Assembly: GCF_000812965.1 (NCBI RefSeq)
Contig: NZ_JSYN01000038.1
Location: 1 to 64,000 of the forward strand
Length of the DNA: 64,000 bases
From: Pedobacter kyungheensis
Lineage (GTDB): Bacteria; Bacteroidota; Bacteroidia; Sphingobacteriales; Sphingobacteriaceae
Direction of reading: 5' to 3'
Both the position numbers and the translations under genes were made by a program. Positions 26,301 to 34,749 of the stretch are shown here, in pieces. Each line of letters starts with the position of its first letter. Within the stretch, counting starts at the first letter, position 1. Below the pieces are notes generated by a model. The model was not told the DNA's origin. It saw only the letters and a program-made list of their open reading frames with translations, and searched no databases.

Positions 26301-27594
26301 AAGCGGTCGCGTGATCGTAACCAACAACATTCCTTACGGTGCATATTTATTCGTTAAAGAAGGCGATAAAGTAACTAAAGGCGATAAAATTTGTTCGTGG
26401 GATCCGTACAACGCGGTTATCCTTTCAGAGTTTGCCGGTAAAGCACAATTCGATGCCATTATCGATGGTGTAACTTACCGTGAAGAGTCTGATGAGCAAA
26501 CTGGTCACCGTGAAAAAGTAATTATCGATACCCGTGATAAAACTAAAAACCCTTCAGTTCAGATTGTTGACAAAAAAGGCGAGTTTATCAAAGGTTATAA
26601 CATTCCGGTAGGAGCACACGTTTCAGTTGATGAAGGTGAAGCTATCCAAACTGGTCAGATCATTGCTAAAATCCCGCGTGCAACTGGTAAAACCCGAGAT
26701 ATTACGGGTGGTTTACCTCGTGTAACCGAACTATTTGAAGCACGTAACCCATCTAACCCGGCTGTAGTAACCGAAATTGATGGTGTGGTAACTTTAGGTG
26801 GCGTTAAACGTGGTAACCGCGAGATCACAATCGAATCGAAAGATGGTGAAGTTAAAAAATACCTTGTTCCATTGTCGAAACACATCCTTGTACAGGATAA
26901 CGACTTTGTGAAAGCAGGTATGCCATTATCTGATGGTTCAATTTCTCCGGCTGATATCCTTGCAATTAAAGGCCCTGCAGCAGTTCAGGAGTACTTAGTA
27001 AATGGTATCCAGGAGGTTTACCGTTTACAAGGTGTGAAAATTAACGATAAACACTTCGAGGTAATTGTTCACCAGATGATGCAGAAAGTTCACATCGAGG
27101 ATCCGGGAGATACTATTTTCTTAGAAAACAATGCAGTAGATCGTTGGGACTTCTCAGAAGAAAACGATGCGATGTACGACAAGAAAGTTGTTGAAGACGC
27201 AGGTGATTCGACTGAATTCAAACCAGGTCAGATTGTATCATTACGTAAATTAAGAGACGAAAATTCTCAGTTAAAACGTAAAGATTTAAAACAGATCACG
27301 GTGAGAGATGCAAGACCGGCAACTGCCAGTTCAATTCTACAAGGTATTACCCGTGCATCATTAGGTACTAAATCGTTCATTTCTGCGGCTTCGTTCCAGG
27401 AAACTACGAAAGTATTAAATGAGGCAGCGATTGCAGGTAAACGCGATAACATGTTAGGCTTGAAAGAAAACGTGATCGTAGGTCACTTAATCCCTTCAGG
27501 TACTGGTGTACGTGGTTACGAGCGTATCATTGTAGGTTCTCAAGAAGAATACGACAAATTATTGGCTTCGAAACAAGAAGAAGTAGAAGCTTAA
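23308..27594 (+). CDS. rpoC: RNA polymerase subunit beta'
   Basis: The product has 1428 residues. The N-terminal zinc site is [20 protein letters not shown], the catalytic magnesium loop is [13 protein letters not shown], and the second zinc site includes [15 protein letters not shown]. The C-terminal region has [11 protein letters not shown] in the bridge/trigger area and ends in a Glu-rich tail. It is complete and of usual length for this phylum. A strong terminator follows within 25 bases. Confidence 0.98.
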   Translation: [1428 protein letters not shown]

Positions 27595-27615
27595 TATTTA
27601 AGCGCATGATAATTG

Positions 27616-27644
27616 AAACCCCGGCATTTTGCCGGGGTTTTTTT
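27616..27644 (+). terminator. Terminator of the rplK-rpoC operon
   Basis: AAACCCCGGC at 27616-27625 pairs with GCCGGGGTTT at 27631-27640, followed by TTTTG. Confidence 0.92.
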
Positions 27645-27743
27645 GTTTACCGGCCAAATTGGATTTATCAAATTATCCATTACAAAAAGAAATTATATTT
27701 GTACCGTTTCGCCGTAGTGGTTAAGCCAAATTATACCATCCCC

Positions 27744-29348
27744 ATGAAGAAAATTTTAATCCTGTTATTCTTTTGCTTCCATGTAGTAGTTTTTGCACAG
27801 CATAAGCAGCCTAATATTATTTTTATTCTGTCTGATGATCATGCCTATCAGGCCATTGGTGCTTATGGTAATAAATTAATCAGTACACCCAACATAGACC
27901 GTTTGGCAAAATCAGGCGCTTTGTTTAATAATGCAATTGTATCCAACGCCATTTGCGGACCAAGTCGTGCGGCATTTATTACCGGGCAATACAGTCATAA
28001 AAATGGTTACAAGGTTAATGATGGGGTTTTGGATACCAATCAACGTTTTTTACCCGAAATTTTGAGCCAAAATGGTTATCAAACCGCCTGGATTGGGAAA
28101 TGGCATTTAGGCAGCTTGCCCAAAGGTTTCGATTACTGGAATGTGATGCCGGTTCAGGGGCACTACTTTAACCCCGATTTTATTAACCAAAAGAACGATA
28201 CCCTGTTGTACCATGGTTACGTAACAGAGGTGATTACCGAACTCACCAAAAAATATTTAAAAGACAGAAACCCCGATAAACCTTTTTTCCTGGTGGTAGG
28301 CGAGAAGGCCACACACAGAGAATGGCTGCCCGATTTACAAGACCTTGGTGCTTACGATTCGGTTAAGTTTCCTTTACCTGCAACCTTTTATGATGATTAC
28401 AAAGGAAGAACAGCTGCTGCTAAACAGTTAATGAGCGTTGGAGATGTGCTGACGCTTAAAACCGATTTAAAGATTAATCAGCCCTTTGGCGAAAAACCAA
28501 AGGTGAATAATCAGCCTGCAAAGCCAGCTGTTAAAGGAAAGGAGATCGAAGAATCGATGATGCGCTACTATCAGCAAGGCGAATACGCGCGGATGGATAG
28601 CGTGCAGAGCAAGGCATACCGAAATTATTATGGTCAACTTGCTAAAGAATTTGCGCAACTGAATTTAACCGGCAATGCGTTAAAAGAATGGAAATTTCAG
28701 CGGTATATGAAAGATTATTACGCTACAGCTAAATCTTTAGACCGGAACATTGGCGAAATATTAGATTATCTCGATAAAAATGGACTGAGCGAAAATACCA
28801 TTGTAATTTATGCATCCGATCAGGGTTTTTACCTGGGCGAGCATGGCTGGTTTGATAAACGCTTTATCTATGAAGAATCGCTTCGTACGCCATTCATCAT
28901 CCGGATGCCGCAATTGCCGGCGCTTAAGGATAAAAAAGTAAACCAGATCATTTCCAATGTAGATTGGGCACCAACCATTCTTGATTTTTCGGGCATTGCA
29001 AAACCTGACTTTATGCAGGGCAAATCTTTCCTGCCGGTGTTAAAGAATCCGCAAATAAAAAACTGGTCAAAAGATGGCGCTTACTACCATTATTACGAAT
29101 ATCCGGGGCCACACTACGTATCGCCGCATTTTGGCATCCGCACAGATGATTATGTGCTGGTTCGCTTTTATAAAGGTACAGAAGCCTGGGAATTATACGA
29201 TTTGAAGAAGGATCCCAGCGAGTTAAATAATATTGTTGATGATAAGCATTATAACACAATCAAAAACGAACTTAAAAAGAAACTAAATAAACTAATTGTC
29301 GCTTACGATGATCAGGAAGCTTTAAAAGTTTTTAATCAGGCTTTATAG
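27744..29348 (+). CDS. Secreted type I sulfatase
   Basis: The product has 534 residues from the ATG at 27744. An upstream in-frame ATG lies inside the rpoC terminator and is unlikely. Residues 1-19 are a signal peptide ending FAQ. The metal-binding start is PNIIFILSDDHAYQ, and the CxPSR signature is CGPSR at 71-75, whose Cys must become formylglycine. Later come WIGKWHLG and ASDQGFYLGEHGWFDKRF. It hydrolyses sulfate esters on glycans. The presence of GH16, GH29 and esterase genes downstream points to a sulfated, fucose-containing polysaccharide or glycoprotein glycan. Exact linkage specificity is unknown. TATATTTG at 27694 may be its -7 element. Confidence 0.88.
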   Translation: MKKILILLFFCFHVVVFAQHKQPNIIFILSDDHAYQAIGAYGNKLISTPNIDRLAKSGALFNNAIVSNAICGPSRAAFITGQYSHKNGYKVNDGVLDTNQRFLPEILSQNGYQTAWIGKWHLGSLPKGFDYWNVMPVQGHYFNPDFINQKNDTLLYHGYVTEVITELTKKYLKDRNPDKPFFLVVGEKATHREWLPDLQDLGAYDSVKFPLPATFYDDYKGRTAAAKQLMSVGDVLTLKTDLKINQPFGEKPKVNNQPAKPAVKGKEIEESMMRYYQQGEYARMDSVQSKAYRNYYGQLAKEFAQLNLTGNALKEWKFQRYMKDYYATAKSLDRNIGEILDYLDKNGLSENTIVIYASDQGFYLGEHGWFDKRFIYEESLRTPFIIRMPQLPALKDKKVNQIISNVDWAPTILDFSGIAKPDFMQGKSFLPVLKNPQIKNWSKDGAYYHYYEYPGPHYVSPHFGIRTDDYVLVRFYKGTEAWELYDLKKDPSELNNIVDDKHYNTIKNELKKKLNKLIVAYDDQEALKVFNQAL

Positions 29349-29385
29349 TTCGTATAACAATTATTTTTGCTTTAAAGCGATAGCA

Positions 29386-29411
29386 AAGCTCCTTAAAAAG
29401 GGGCTTTTTTC
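29386..29411 (+). terminator. Terminator after the sulfatase gene
   Basis: AAAGCTCCTT at 29386-29395 pairs with AGGGGCTTT at 29399-29407 with one T-G pair, followed by TTTT. The remaining 230 bases to the next gene are AT-rich and show nothing else I can name. Confidence 0.7.
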
Positions 29412-29645
29412 GTTGTTACAGGAACTATCTGTTTTGTTACAATTTATCAACCGTTTGCGTAGGCGCTGGTTATCAAATCTTTAATTTTATTGTATTTCGT
29501 TTAATTAACTTAGTCAACACAAGTTTATTTAGCGTCTTATTGCCGATTAGTATGTTCCTTGTTGGGTAATTTTTAGATGATTATTTATAACGCTAACTGC
29601 TTGCCCATTAACTATTAACCAAATTTTAGATCCTGAACCAGATAT

Positions 29646-30773
29646 ATGAGATCCATTATTTTTTTAGGTTTGCTGGCTCCCTTCATGATGCTGAACCAGA
29701 CCACGTATGCCCAAACCGATGCCGGTTTGAAGTGGTTTAACCCCAGGTTAAATACTGCTGTTACCTTAAAGGGCAAGGCCTGGCAAAATACCGATAGTGC
29801 CAATTATTATAACCGTTTGCCGGTGGTAGCAGAAAAAGATTTACGCAAAGAGGTCTGGAACTTAGCTAAGAACACTGCTGGCGAGTACATCGATTTTACT
29901 ACCAATGCGAAAAAAATTGTAGTAAAATATCAGCTTGCCGGAACCAAGAGTTTAGATAACATGCCAACATTAGGTGTGAGTGGAGTAGATTTATATGCGC
30001 AGGACACTGAAAATAAATGGCACTGGATTAAAGCTGCTTATAGCTATAAAGATACAGTTACGTACAGCTATGAAAATTTTAATACCACCGTATCAATCAA
30101 AAAGTTTCGTTTATACCTGCCACTGTACAATACCCCTAAATGGTTAAAAATAGGTGTGGCGGCTAATGCTGATTTTGTAGCTGAAAATGTAGACGACCAA
30201 CCTGTGCTGGTGTTTTATGGCACTTCGATTATGCAGGGTGCCAGCGCCAGCAGACCGGGAATGGCCTGGCTTAACATTTTAGGACGACAGTTAAATCAAC
30301 CAGTAATTAACCTGGGCTTTTCGGGTAATGGAAGATTAGAAGCACCACTTATCGATTTAATGAACCAGACCAATGCCAGGCTTTTTGTGCTCGATTGTCA
30401 GCCAAACCTGCATGATAAAAATGTTTATCCAGCGGAAGAAATTGAGAAACGAATTACCAGCTCGGTACAAAGCTTAAAAGCAAAGCACCCAAATATCCCG
30501 GTTTTATTGGTTGAGCACAGCTCCGGTTTACCATCAGTTAACCTCGATTCGGCGCTTACGGCCAGATACATCTGGACTTCCCAAATACTGAATAATACTT
30601 TCCAAAAACTCAGGAAGTCGGGTATAAAGGATCTTTACCTTTTAACAGCAAAAGAGATCGGCTTTACCGACGATAGCACCATTGATGGTACCCATCCGAA
30701 CGATTTGGGCATGATGCAATATGCAGATGCCTATGAAAAAGTAATCAGGAAAATTTTAAACACAAAAAGATAA
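29646..30773 (+). CDS. Secreted SGNH/GDSL hydrolase with GxDLY domain
   Basis: The product has 375 residues with a signal peptide ending TTYAQ. Residues about 25-180 match the N-terminal beta domain of this family, including GVSGVDLYAQD (the GxDLY motif). The hydrolase part starts at VLVFYGTSIMQGASASRPGM, with block I Ser in GTSI, the oxyanion Gly in GFSGNGRLE, and the Asp/His pair in DGTHPNDLGM. Such enzymes are usually carbohydrate esterases. Between a sulfatase and two glycosidases it probably removes acetyl groups from the same glycan. Confidence 0.8.
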   Translation: MRSIIFLGLLAPFMMLNQTTYAQTDAGLKWFNPRLNTAVTLKGKAWQNTDSANYYNRLPVVAEKDLRKEVWNLAKNTAGEYIDFTTNAKKIVVKYQLAGTKSLDNMPTLGVSGVDLYAQDTENKWHWIKAAYSYKDTVTYSYENFNTTVSIKKFRLYLPLYNTPKWLKIGVAANADFVAENVDDQPVLVFYGTSIMQGASASRPGMAWLNILGRQLNQPVINLGFSGNGRLEAPLIDLMNQTNARLFVLDCQPNLHDKNVYPAEEIEKRITSSVQSLKAKHPNIPVLLVEHSSGLPSVNLDSALTARYIWTSQILNNTFQKLRKSGIKDLYLLTAKEIGFTDDSTIDGTHPNDLGMMQYADAYEKVIRKILNTKR

Positions 30774-30779
30774 TTTGAG

Positions 30780-31571
30780 ATGAAAAAAATGAGCTGGCTG
30801 GCTTTGTTGCTGGTTTTGTTGTATTCGTGTTCGGTTAATAAGGCTTATCGTGGCCGGGCTTCGTGGACAGAAGATTTTAATCAAAAAGGTAGTTTCGATA
30901 CTCAATATTGGTCTAAGATACCACGGGGTGGGGCAGACTGGAACAGGCACATGAGCAATAACGATACTTGTTATGCCTTACATGATGGTAAAATGATCCT
31001 CAGGGGAATAAAAAATAATGATTTAGCTAAGGATACTTCCCGGTATTTAACAGGTGGCATTTATACAAAAGATAAAAAGAGCTTTGGTTTTGGCCGTTTA
31101 GAAATTAAGGCGAAACTAAATGGCGCAAAGGGTGCCTGGCCAGCTTTTTGGTTGCTGGCCGAAAACAGCAAATGGCCCGATGGTGGCGAGATTGATATTA
31201 TGGAACGTTTAAATTTTGACTCCATCGCCTATCAAACCATTCATACTTATTACACGCTAACGCTCAAAATAAAAGATAGACCCAAATCTGGCGGTATTGC
31301 GAAGATTAATCCTGCCGAATTTAATACCTATGCCGTGGAGAAATATCCTGATAGTTTGGTATTCTTCGTTAATAATAAAAAAACTTTTACCTACCCCAAA
31401 ATAGCTACTACAGCGCAAGGACAATTCCCCTTTGGTGTAAATCATTACCTGCTGCTTGATATGCAACTCGGCGGAAGCTGGGTAGGCAAAATAAAAGATG
31501 CCGATTTACCGGTTGAAATGGAAATTGATTGGGTTAAGTTTTATCCTTTTAAAGAAAACCTTCATAAATAA
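30780..31571 (+). CDS. GH16 family glycoside hydrolase, lipoprotein
   Basis: The product has 263 residues. Residues 1-17 are a lipoprotein signal with lipobox LLYSC (Cys17), so it is tethered to a membrane, probably the outer one. The GH16 catalytic motif is GGEIDIME at 135-142, with Glu137 as nucleophile and Glu142 as acid/base. The motif WPAFWLLAENSKWP and the MEIDWVKFYP end are typical. GH16 enzymes cut beta-1,3/1,4-glucans, agar, carrageenan or poly-lactosamine. The neighbours favour a galactan-type or host-glycan substrate over laminarin, but this is inference. It starts six bases after the esterase. Confidence 0.88.
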   Translation: MKKMSWLALLLVLLYSCSVNKAYRGRASWTEDFNQKGSFDTQYWSKIPRGGADWNRHMSNNDTCYALHDGKMILRGIKNNDLAKDTSRYLTGGIYTKDKKSFGFGRLEIKAKLNGAKGAWPAFWLLAENSKWPDGGEIDIMERLNFDSIAYQTIHTYYTLTLKIKDRPKSGGIAKINPAEFNTYAVEKYPDSLVFFVNNKKTFTYPKIATTAQGQFPFGVNHYLLLDMQLGGSWVGKIKDADLPVEMEIDWVKFYPFKENLHK

Positions 31572-31700
31572 CCATTAGCCGCTTACACGATTTTATGGAG
31601 GGAAATGATAATATACATGAATAAGCGGCCAATTTGGTTTATGAATTAACCTGAACCAAACGATAATTTTAAACACACAAATGATACACACAAAACATTA

Positions 31701-33935
31701 ATGAAACGAATATTGATTACATCGGCTATCATAGCCACATTCACAGCGCATGCGCTTGCCCAAAGCAACAATATCAAGTTGCAAAATACCATTGCAATTG
31801 AACCAACTGATAGTAAAGCGGCCATTATAGCTAAGGCCAGCCACGTAGTACCAACACCCAACCAGTTAAGTGCTTTAAAAAACGAATTTATTGCATTTAT
31901 CCATTTCGGTCCCAATACTTTTACCCGGATGGAATGGGGAAATGGTAAAGAAGACCCTAAAATTTTTGATCTGAAGGAACTGCATACCGACCAATGGTGT
32001 CAGGCGATGAAAACAGCGGGGATGAAAATGGTATTGCTAACCGTGAAACACCATGATGGTTTCGTACTTTGGCAAAGCCGCTATACTAAACACGGCATCA
32101 TGTCAAGTGGTTTTGAAGACGGTAGAGGCGATATTTTGAAAGAACTTTCTGCCTCCTGTAAGAAGTATGGCTTAAAACTGGGGATTTATTTATCGCCGGC
32201 TGATTTATTTCAAATGGAAGATGCAGCAGGTTTATATGGCAACCTAAGCAAAACTACTACACGCACTATTCCCAGGGCGGTAGCAGGAAGACCTTTTGCC
32301 AATCAGACCAAATTTCAATTCGAAGTTGACGATTACAATGAATACTTTCTCAACCAGCTATTCGAGGTTTTAACTGAATACGGACCAATAGATGAAGTTT
32401 GGTTTGATGGCGCGCATCCTAAAACAAAAGGCGGGCAGCAGTACAATTATCTGGCCTGGAAAAAACTCATCCATACTTTGGCCCCTAAAGCGGTAATTTT
32501 CGGTCGTGAAGATATCCGCTGGTGCGGAAACGAAGCCGGCGCAACACGAAACACAGAATGGAATGTATTACCTTTTAGCGAAAATCCGGATATGGCTACA
32601 CATTTTCCTGATCTTACTGATAAAGACCTGGGCAGTGATGAGCAACTGTACAAAGCTAAATTCCTGCACTACCAACAGGCAGAAACCAATACCTCTATCA
32701 GGGAAGGGTGGTTTTACCGCGATGATGATAAACAAAAAGTACGCAGTGCCGACGATGTTTTCGATATTTACGAACGTTCTGTGGGTGGAAATTCGACCTT
32801 TTTGCTTAATATCCCACCGAACAGGAATGGGAAATTTTCGGATGAAGATGTAAAAGTGCTGAATGAAGTAGGTAAACGCATAAACGACACTTATGGTAAA
32901 GACTTATTTGCCGGCGCTAAAGGTGCGAAACAGGTGCTGGATAACAATTTACACACCTATGTTCTACTTAATAACCAGCAAAAAAGCATCGAAATTACTA
33001 CTCTTAAACCAGTTACTGTAAACCGGATTGTAATACAGGAAGATATTGCCGGTTTTAGTGAACGTGTAACACAACACCAGTTAGAAGCCTGGATTGGCAA
33101 TAAATGGCAAAAAATTGCCGAAGCTACCAATGTTGGATATAAACGTATTCTGCGTTTTCCTGAAATTACCACTTCGAAATTCAGGCTAACAGTACTTTCG
33201 TCAAGAGCAAATCCGGCAATTGCTACCATTTCAGCACATTATTACCGCACACATCCACCACAATTGCAGTTTACAAGAGATGCAAACGGTTTAACTACCA
33301 TTTCTCCTAAAATGCACGAGTTTGGCTGGAAACCGCATGGCGAAAATGCAACGGCTAATCTGAATAAAGGAGTAGCAATTTATTATACCACCAATGGTAG
33401 CGTACCCAATGCAAGCGCCAATAAATATACTGGCCCTGTACAGATTGCAAAAGGCGAGGTTAAAGCAATAGCAATCATCAAAAATGAAAAAGGGGCCATA
33501 GCTTCTGAGACTTTTGGGATAGTGAAAAAAGACTGGAAATTATTAGCTGCCGACAGCGAAATGAACAGACGTACCGCAGGTATGGCTTTCGATGCCAATA
33601 AACAGAGCTATTGGCTATCTGCTTCAAACGATGCTGAACACAAAATAGCATTAGATTTAGACAACAGCTATAACTTAACCGGATTTATCTATACGCCACC
33701 TGCGCAATTTTTAGACGGTATGATGGAAAAAGGGGTGATCCAAATTAGCAACGATGGCCAAACCTGGACTGATGCTGAAACATTTGAATTCGGGAACTTA
33801 ATTAACGACCCTACGCCAAGGACACATTATTTTAAAAAGGTAATTTCGGCTAAATACATACAGGTAAAGGCTACGCTCATTGCCGGAGGTAAAAAAGCGC
33901 TGGCCATTGCAGAGTTAGATTTTTTAGCGAAATAA
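31701..33935 (+). CDS. Alpha-L-fucosidase (GH29) with C-terminal binding domains
   Basis: The product has 744 residues with a signal peptide ending HALAQ. The GH29 barrel shows FIAFIHFGPNTFTRMEWG, the conserved VLLTVKHHDGFVLWQS, and the nucleophile Asp in EVWFDGAHP. After residue about 385 comes a discoidin-like beta sandwich (VLDNNLHTYVLLNNQQKSIE), then a chitobiase C-terminal-type domain (IYYTTNGSVPNASANKYTGP), then a second F5/8-type domain (NKQSYWLSASNDAEHKIALD). It releases fucose from glycans in the periplasm or outside. It closes the sulfatase-esterase-GH16 set. Confidence 0.9.
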   Translation: MKRILITSAIIATFTAHALAQSNNIKLQNTIAIEPTDSKAAIIAKASHVVPTPNQLSALKNEFIAFIHFGPNTFTRMEWGNGKEDPKIFDLKELHTDQWCQAMKTAGMKMVLLTVKHHDGFVLWQSRYTKHGIMSSGFEDGRGDILKELSASCKKYGLKLGIYLSPADLFQMEDAAGLYGNLSKTTTRTIPRAVAGRPFANQTKFQFEVDDYNEYFLNQLFEVLTEYGPIDEVWFDGAHPKTKGGQQYNYLAWKKLIHTLAPKAVIFGREDIRWCGNEAGATRNTEWNVLPFSENPDMATHFPDLTDKDLGSDEQLYKAKFLHYQQAETNTSIREGWFYRDDDKQKVRSADDVFDIYERSVGGNSTFLLNIPPNRNGKFSDEDVKVLNEVGKRINDTYGKDLFAGAKGAKQVLDNNLHTYVLLNNQQKSIEITTLKPVTVNRIVIQEDIAGFSERVTQHQLEAWIGNKWQKIAEATNVGYKRILRFPEITTSKFRLTVLSSRANPAIATISAHYYRTHPPQLQFTRDANGLTTISPKMHEFGWKPHGENATANLNKGVAIYYTTNGSVPNASANKYTGPVQIAKGEVKAIAIIKNEKGAIASETFGIVKKDWKLLAADSEMNRRTAGMAFDANKQSYWLSASNDAEHKIALDLDNSYNLTGFIYTPPAQFLDGMMEKGVIQISNDGQTWTDAETFEFGNLINDPTPRTHYFKKVISAKYIQVKATLIAGGKKALAIAELDFLAK

Positions 33936-34009
33936 ATGAGATGGAATGACATTGTTACTGAATTTTTTATTTGGAATAGATTTTGTAGATTTAATAAAAA
34001 ATAAGTGCA

Positions 34010-34285
34010 ATGAGCGTTACAGAAATTCAACTTTTTCAGATACTTAAATTAAAACTTGGGGAGAAAGAGGCCGAAGAATTAGTTTCTTTTGTTAAAGATG
34101 AGGTGAAAGCTGAATTTGAAAATAAACGGGAAATTTTAGCGACAAAAGAAGATATAGCCAATACAAAAGAATATATCTTGCAAGTTAAATCGGAGCTTTC
34201 CAAATCGATCTATTTAGTTGGGCTTGTGCAGTTTCTAGCCATCGTAGGCGCTGTTATTGGCATCATTAACTTTATGCTGAAATAA
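34010..34285 (+). CDS. Small coiled-coil protein with a C-terminal membrane helix (DUF1640-like)
   Basis: The product has 91 residues. Residues 15-65 are a charged helix likely to form a coiled coil (LGEKEAEELVSFVKDEVKAE, then ILATKEDIANTKEYI). Residues 68-90 form one membrane helix (YLVGLVQFLAIVGAVIGIIN). The ATKEDIA words and tail anchor resemble the DUF1640/CCDC90 group. The role is unknown; multimerisation at the membrane is the only reasonable inference. Confidence 0.65.
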   Translation: MSVTEIQLFQILKLKLGEKEAEELVSFVKDEVKAEFENKREILATKEDIANTKEYILQVKSELSKSIYLVGLVQFLAIVGAVIGIINFMLK

Positions 34286-34316
34286 CGAGGATCGCAAGTT
34301 TTTAATATTATATTTT

Positions 34317-34346
34317 AAATTCCGCCATTAAGCTGCGGAATTTTTT
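34317..34346 (+). terminator. Terminator after the coiled-coil gene
   Basis: AAATTCCGC at 34317-34325 pairs with GCGGAATTT at 34335-34343, followed by a T run. Confidence 0.85.
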
Positions 34347-34360
34347 ATTTTTGAGCTATT

Positions 34361-34672
34361 ATGGAAGAACAACAAAACGAAAACCAGTTAAATATAGAGC
34401 TGTCAGAAGAAATTGCTGAAGGAATTTTTTCAAACCTGGCCATTATCACCCATTCGAATACCGAATTTGTGTTGGATTTTATCCGTGTAATGCCTGGTAT
34501 TCCTAAAGCAAAGGTAAAATCGCGTATTATTTTAACACCCGAGCACGCAAAGCGCTTATTATCAGCATTAGAAGATAATATACAGAAATTCGAAGCCGTA
34601 AATGGCCGTATTAAAACCCAGGAAGAGCCACCATTTCCGATGGGCTTCGGAGGACCTACTGCTCAGGCCTAA
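34361..34672 (+). CDS. DUF3467 family protein
   Basis: The product has 103 residues. The core ANLAIITHSNTEFVLDF-like segment (FSNLAIITHSNTEFVLDFIR), then PGIPKAKVKSRIILTPEHAK and RLLSALEDNIQKFE, matches the DUF3467 family, which is widespread in bacteria and archaea and of unknown function. It has no signal peptide. The C-terminus is Pro/Gly-rich. The transcript start must lie very near the ATG, since a terminator ends only about 15 bases upstream. Confidence 0.8.
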   Translation: MEEQQNENQLNIELSEEIAEGIFSNLAIITHSNTEFVLDFIRVMPGIPKAKVKSRIILTPEHAKRLLSALEDNIQKFEAVNGRIKTQEEPPFPMGFGGPTAQA

Positions 34673-34687
34673 GTATATTAAGATTCT

Positions 34688-34731
34688 TACAAACAAATGT
34701 TTGTATGCTATGTTAGCATAATATATATTTG
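34688..34731 (+). promoter_or_regulatory. fadL-type gene promoter overlapped by a palindrome
   Basis: TTTG at 34700-34703 and TATATTTG at 34724-34731 are 20 bp apart, a near-ideal Bacteroidota promoter with the start about 12-14 bases before the ATG. The perfect inverted repeat TACAAAC (34688-34694), AAAT, GTTTGTA (34699-34705) covers the -33 element, as a repressor operator would. Confidence 0.75.
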
Positions 34732-34749
34732 TGCTATAACCATCTATAA

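Noticed and set aside
27606..27743. Extended N-terminus of the sulfatase from an ATG at 27606
   Set aside because: That start lies inside the rpoC terminator, and the ATG at 27744 gives a proper signal peptide at once.
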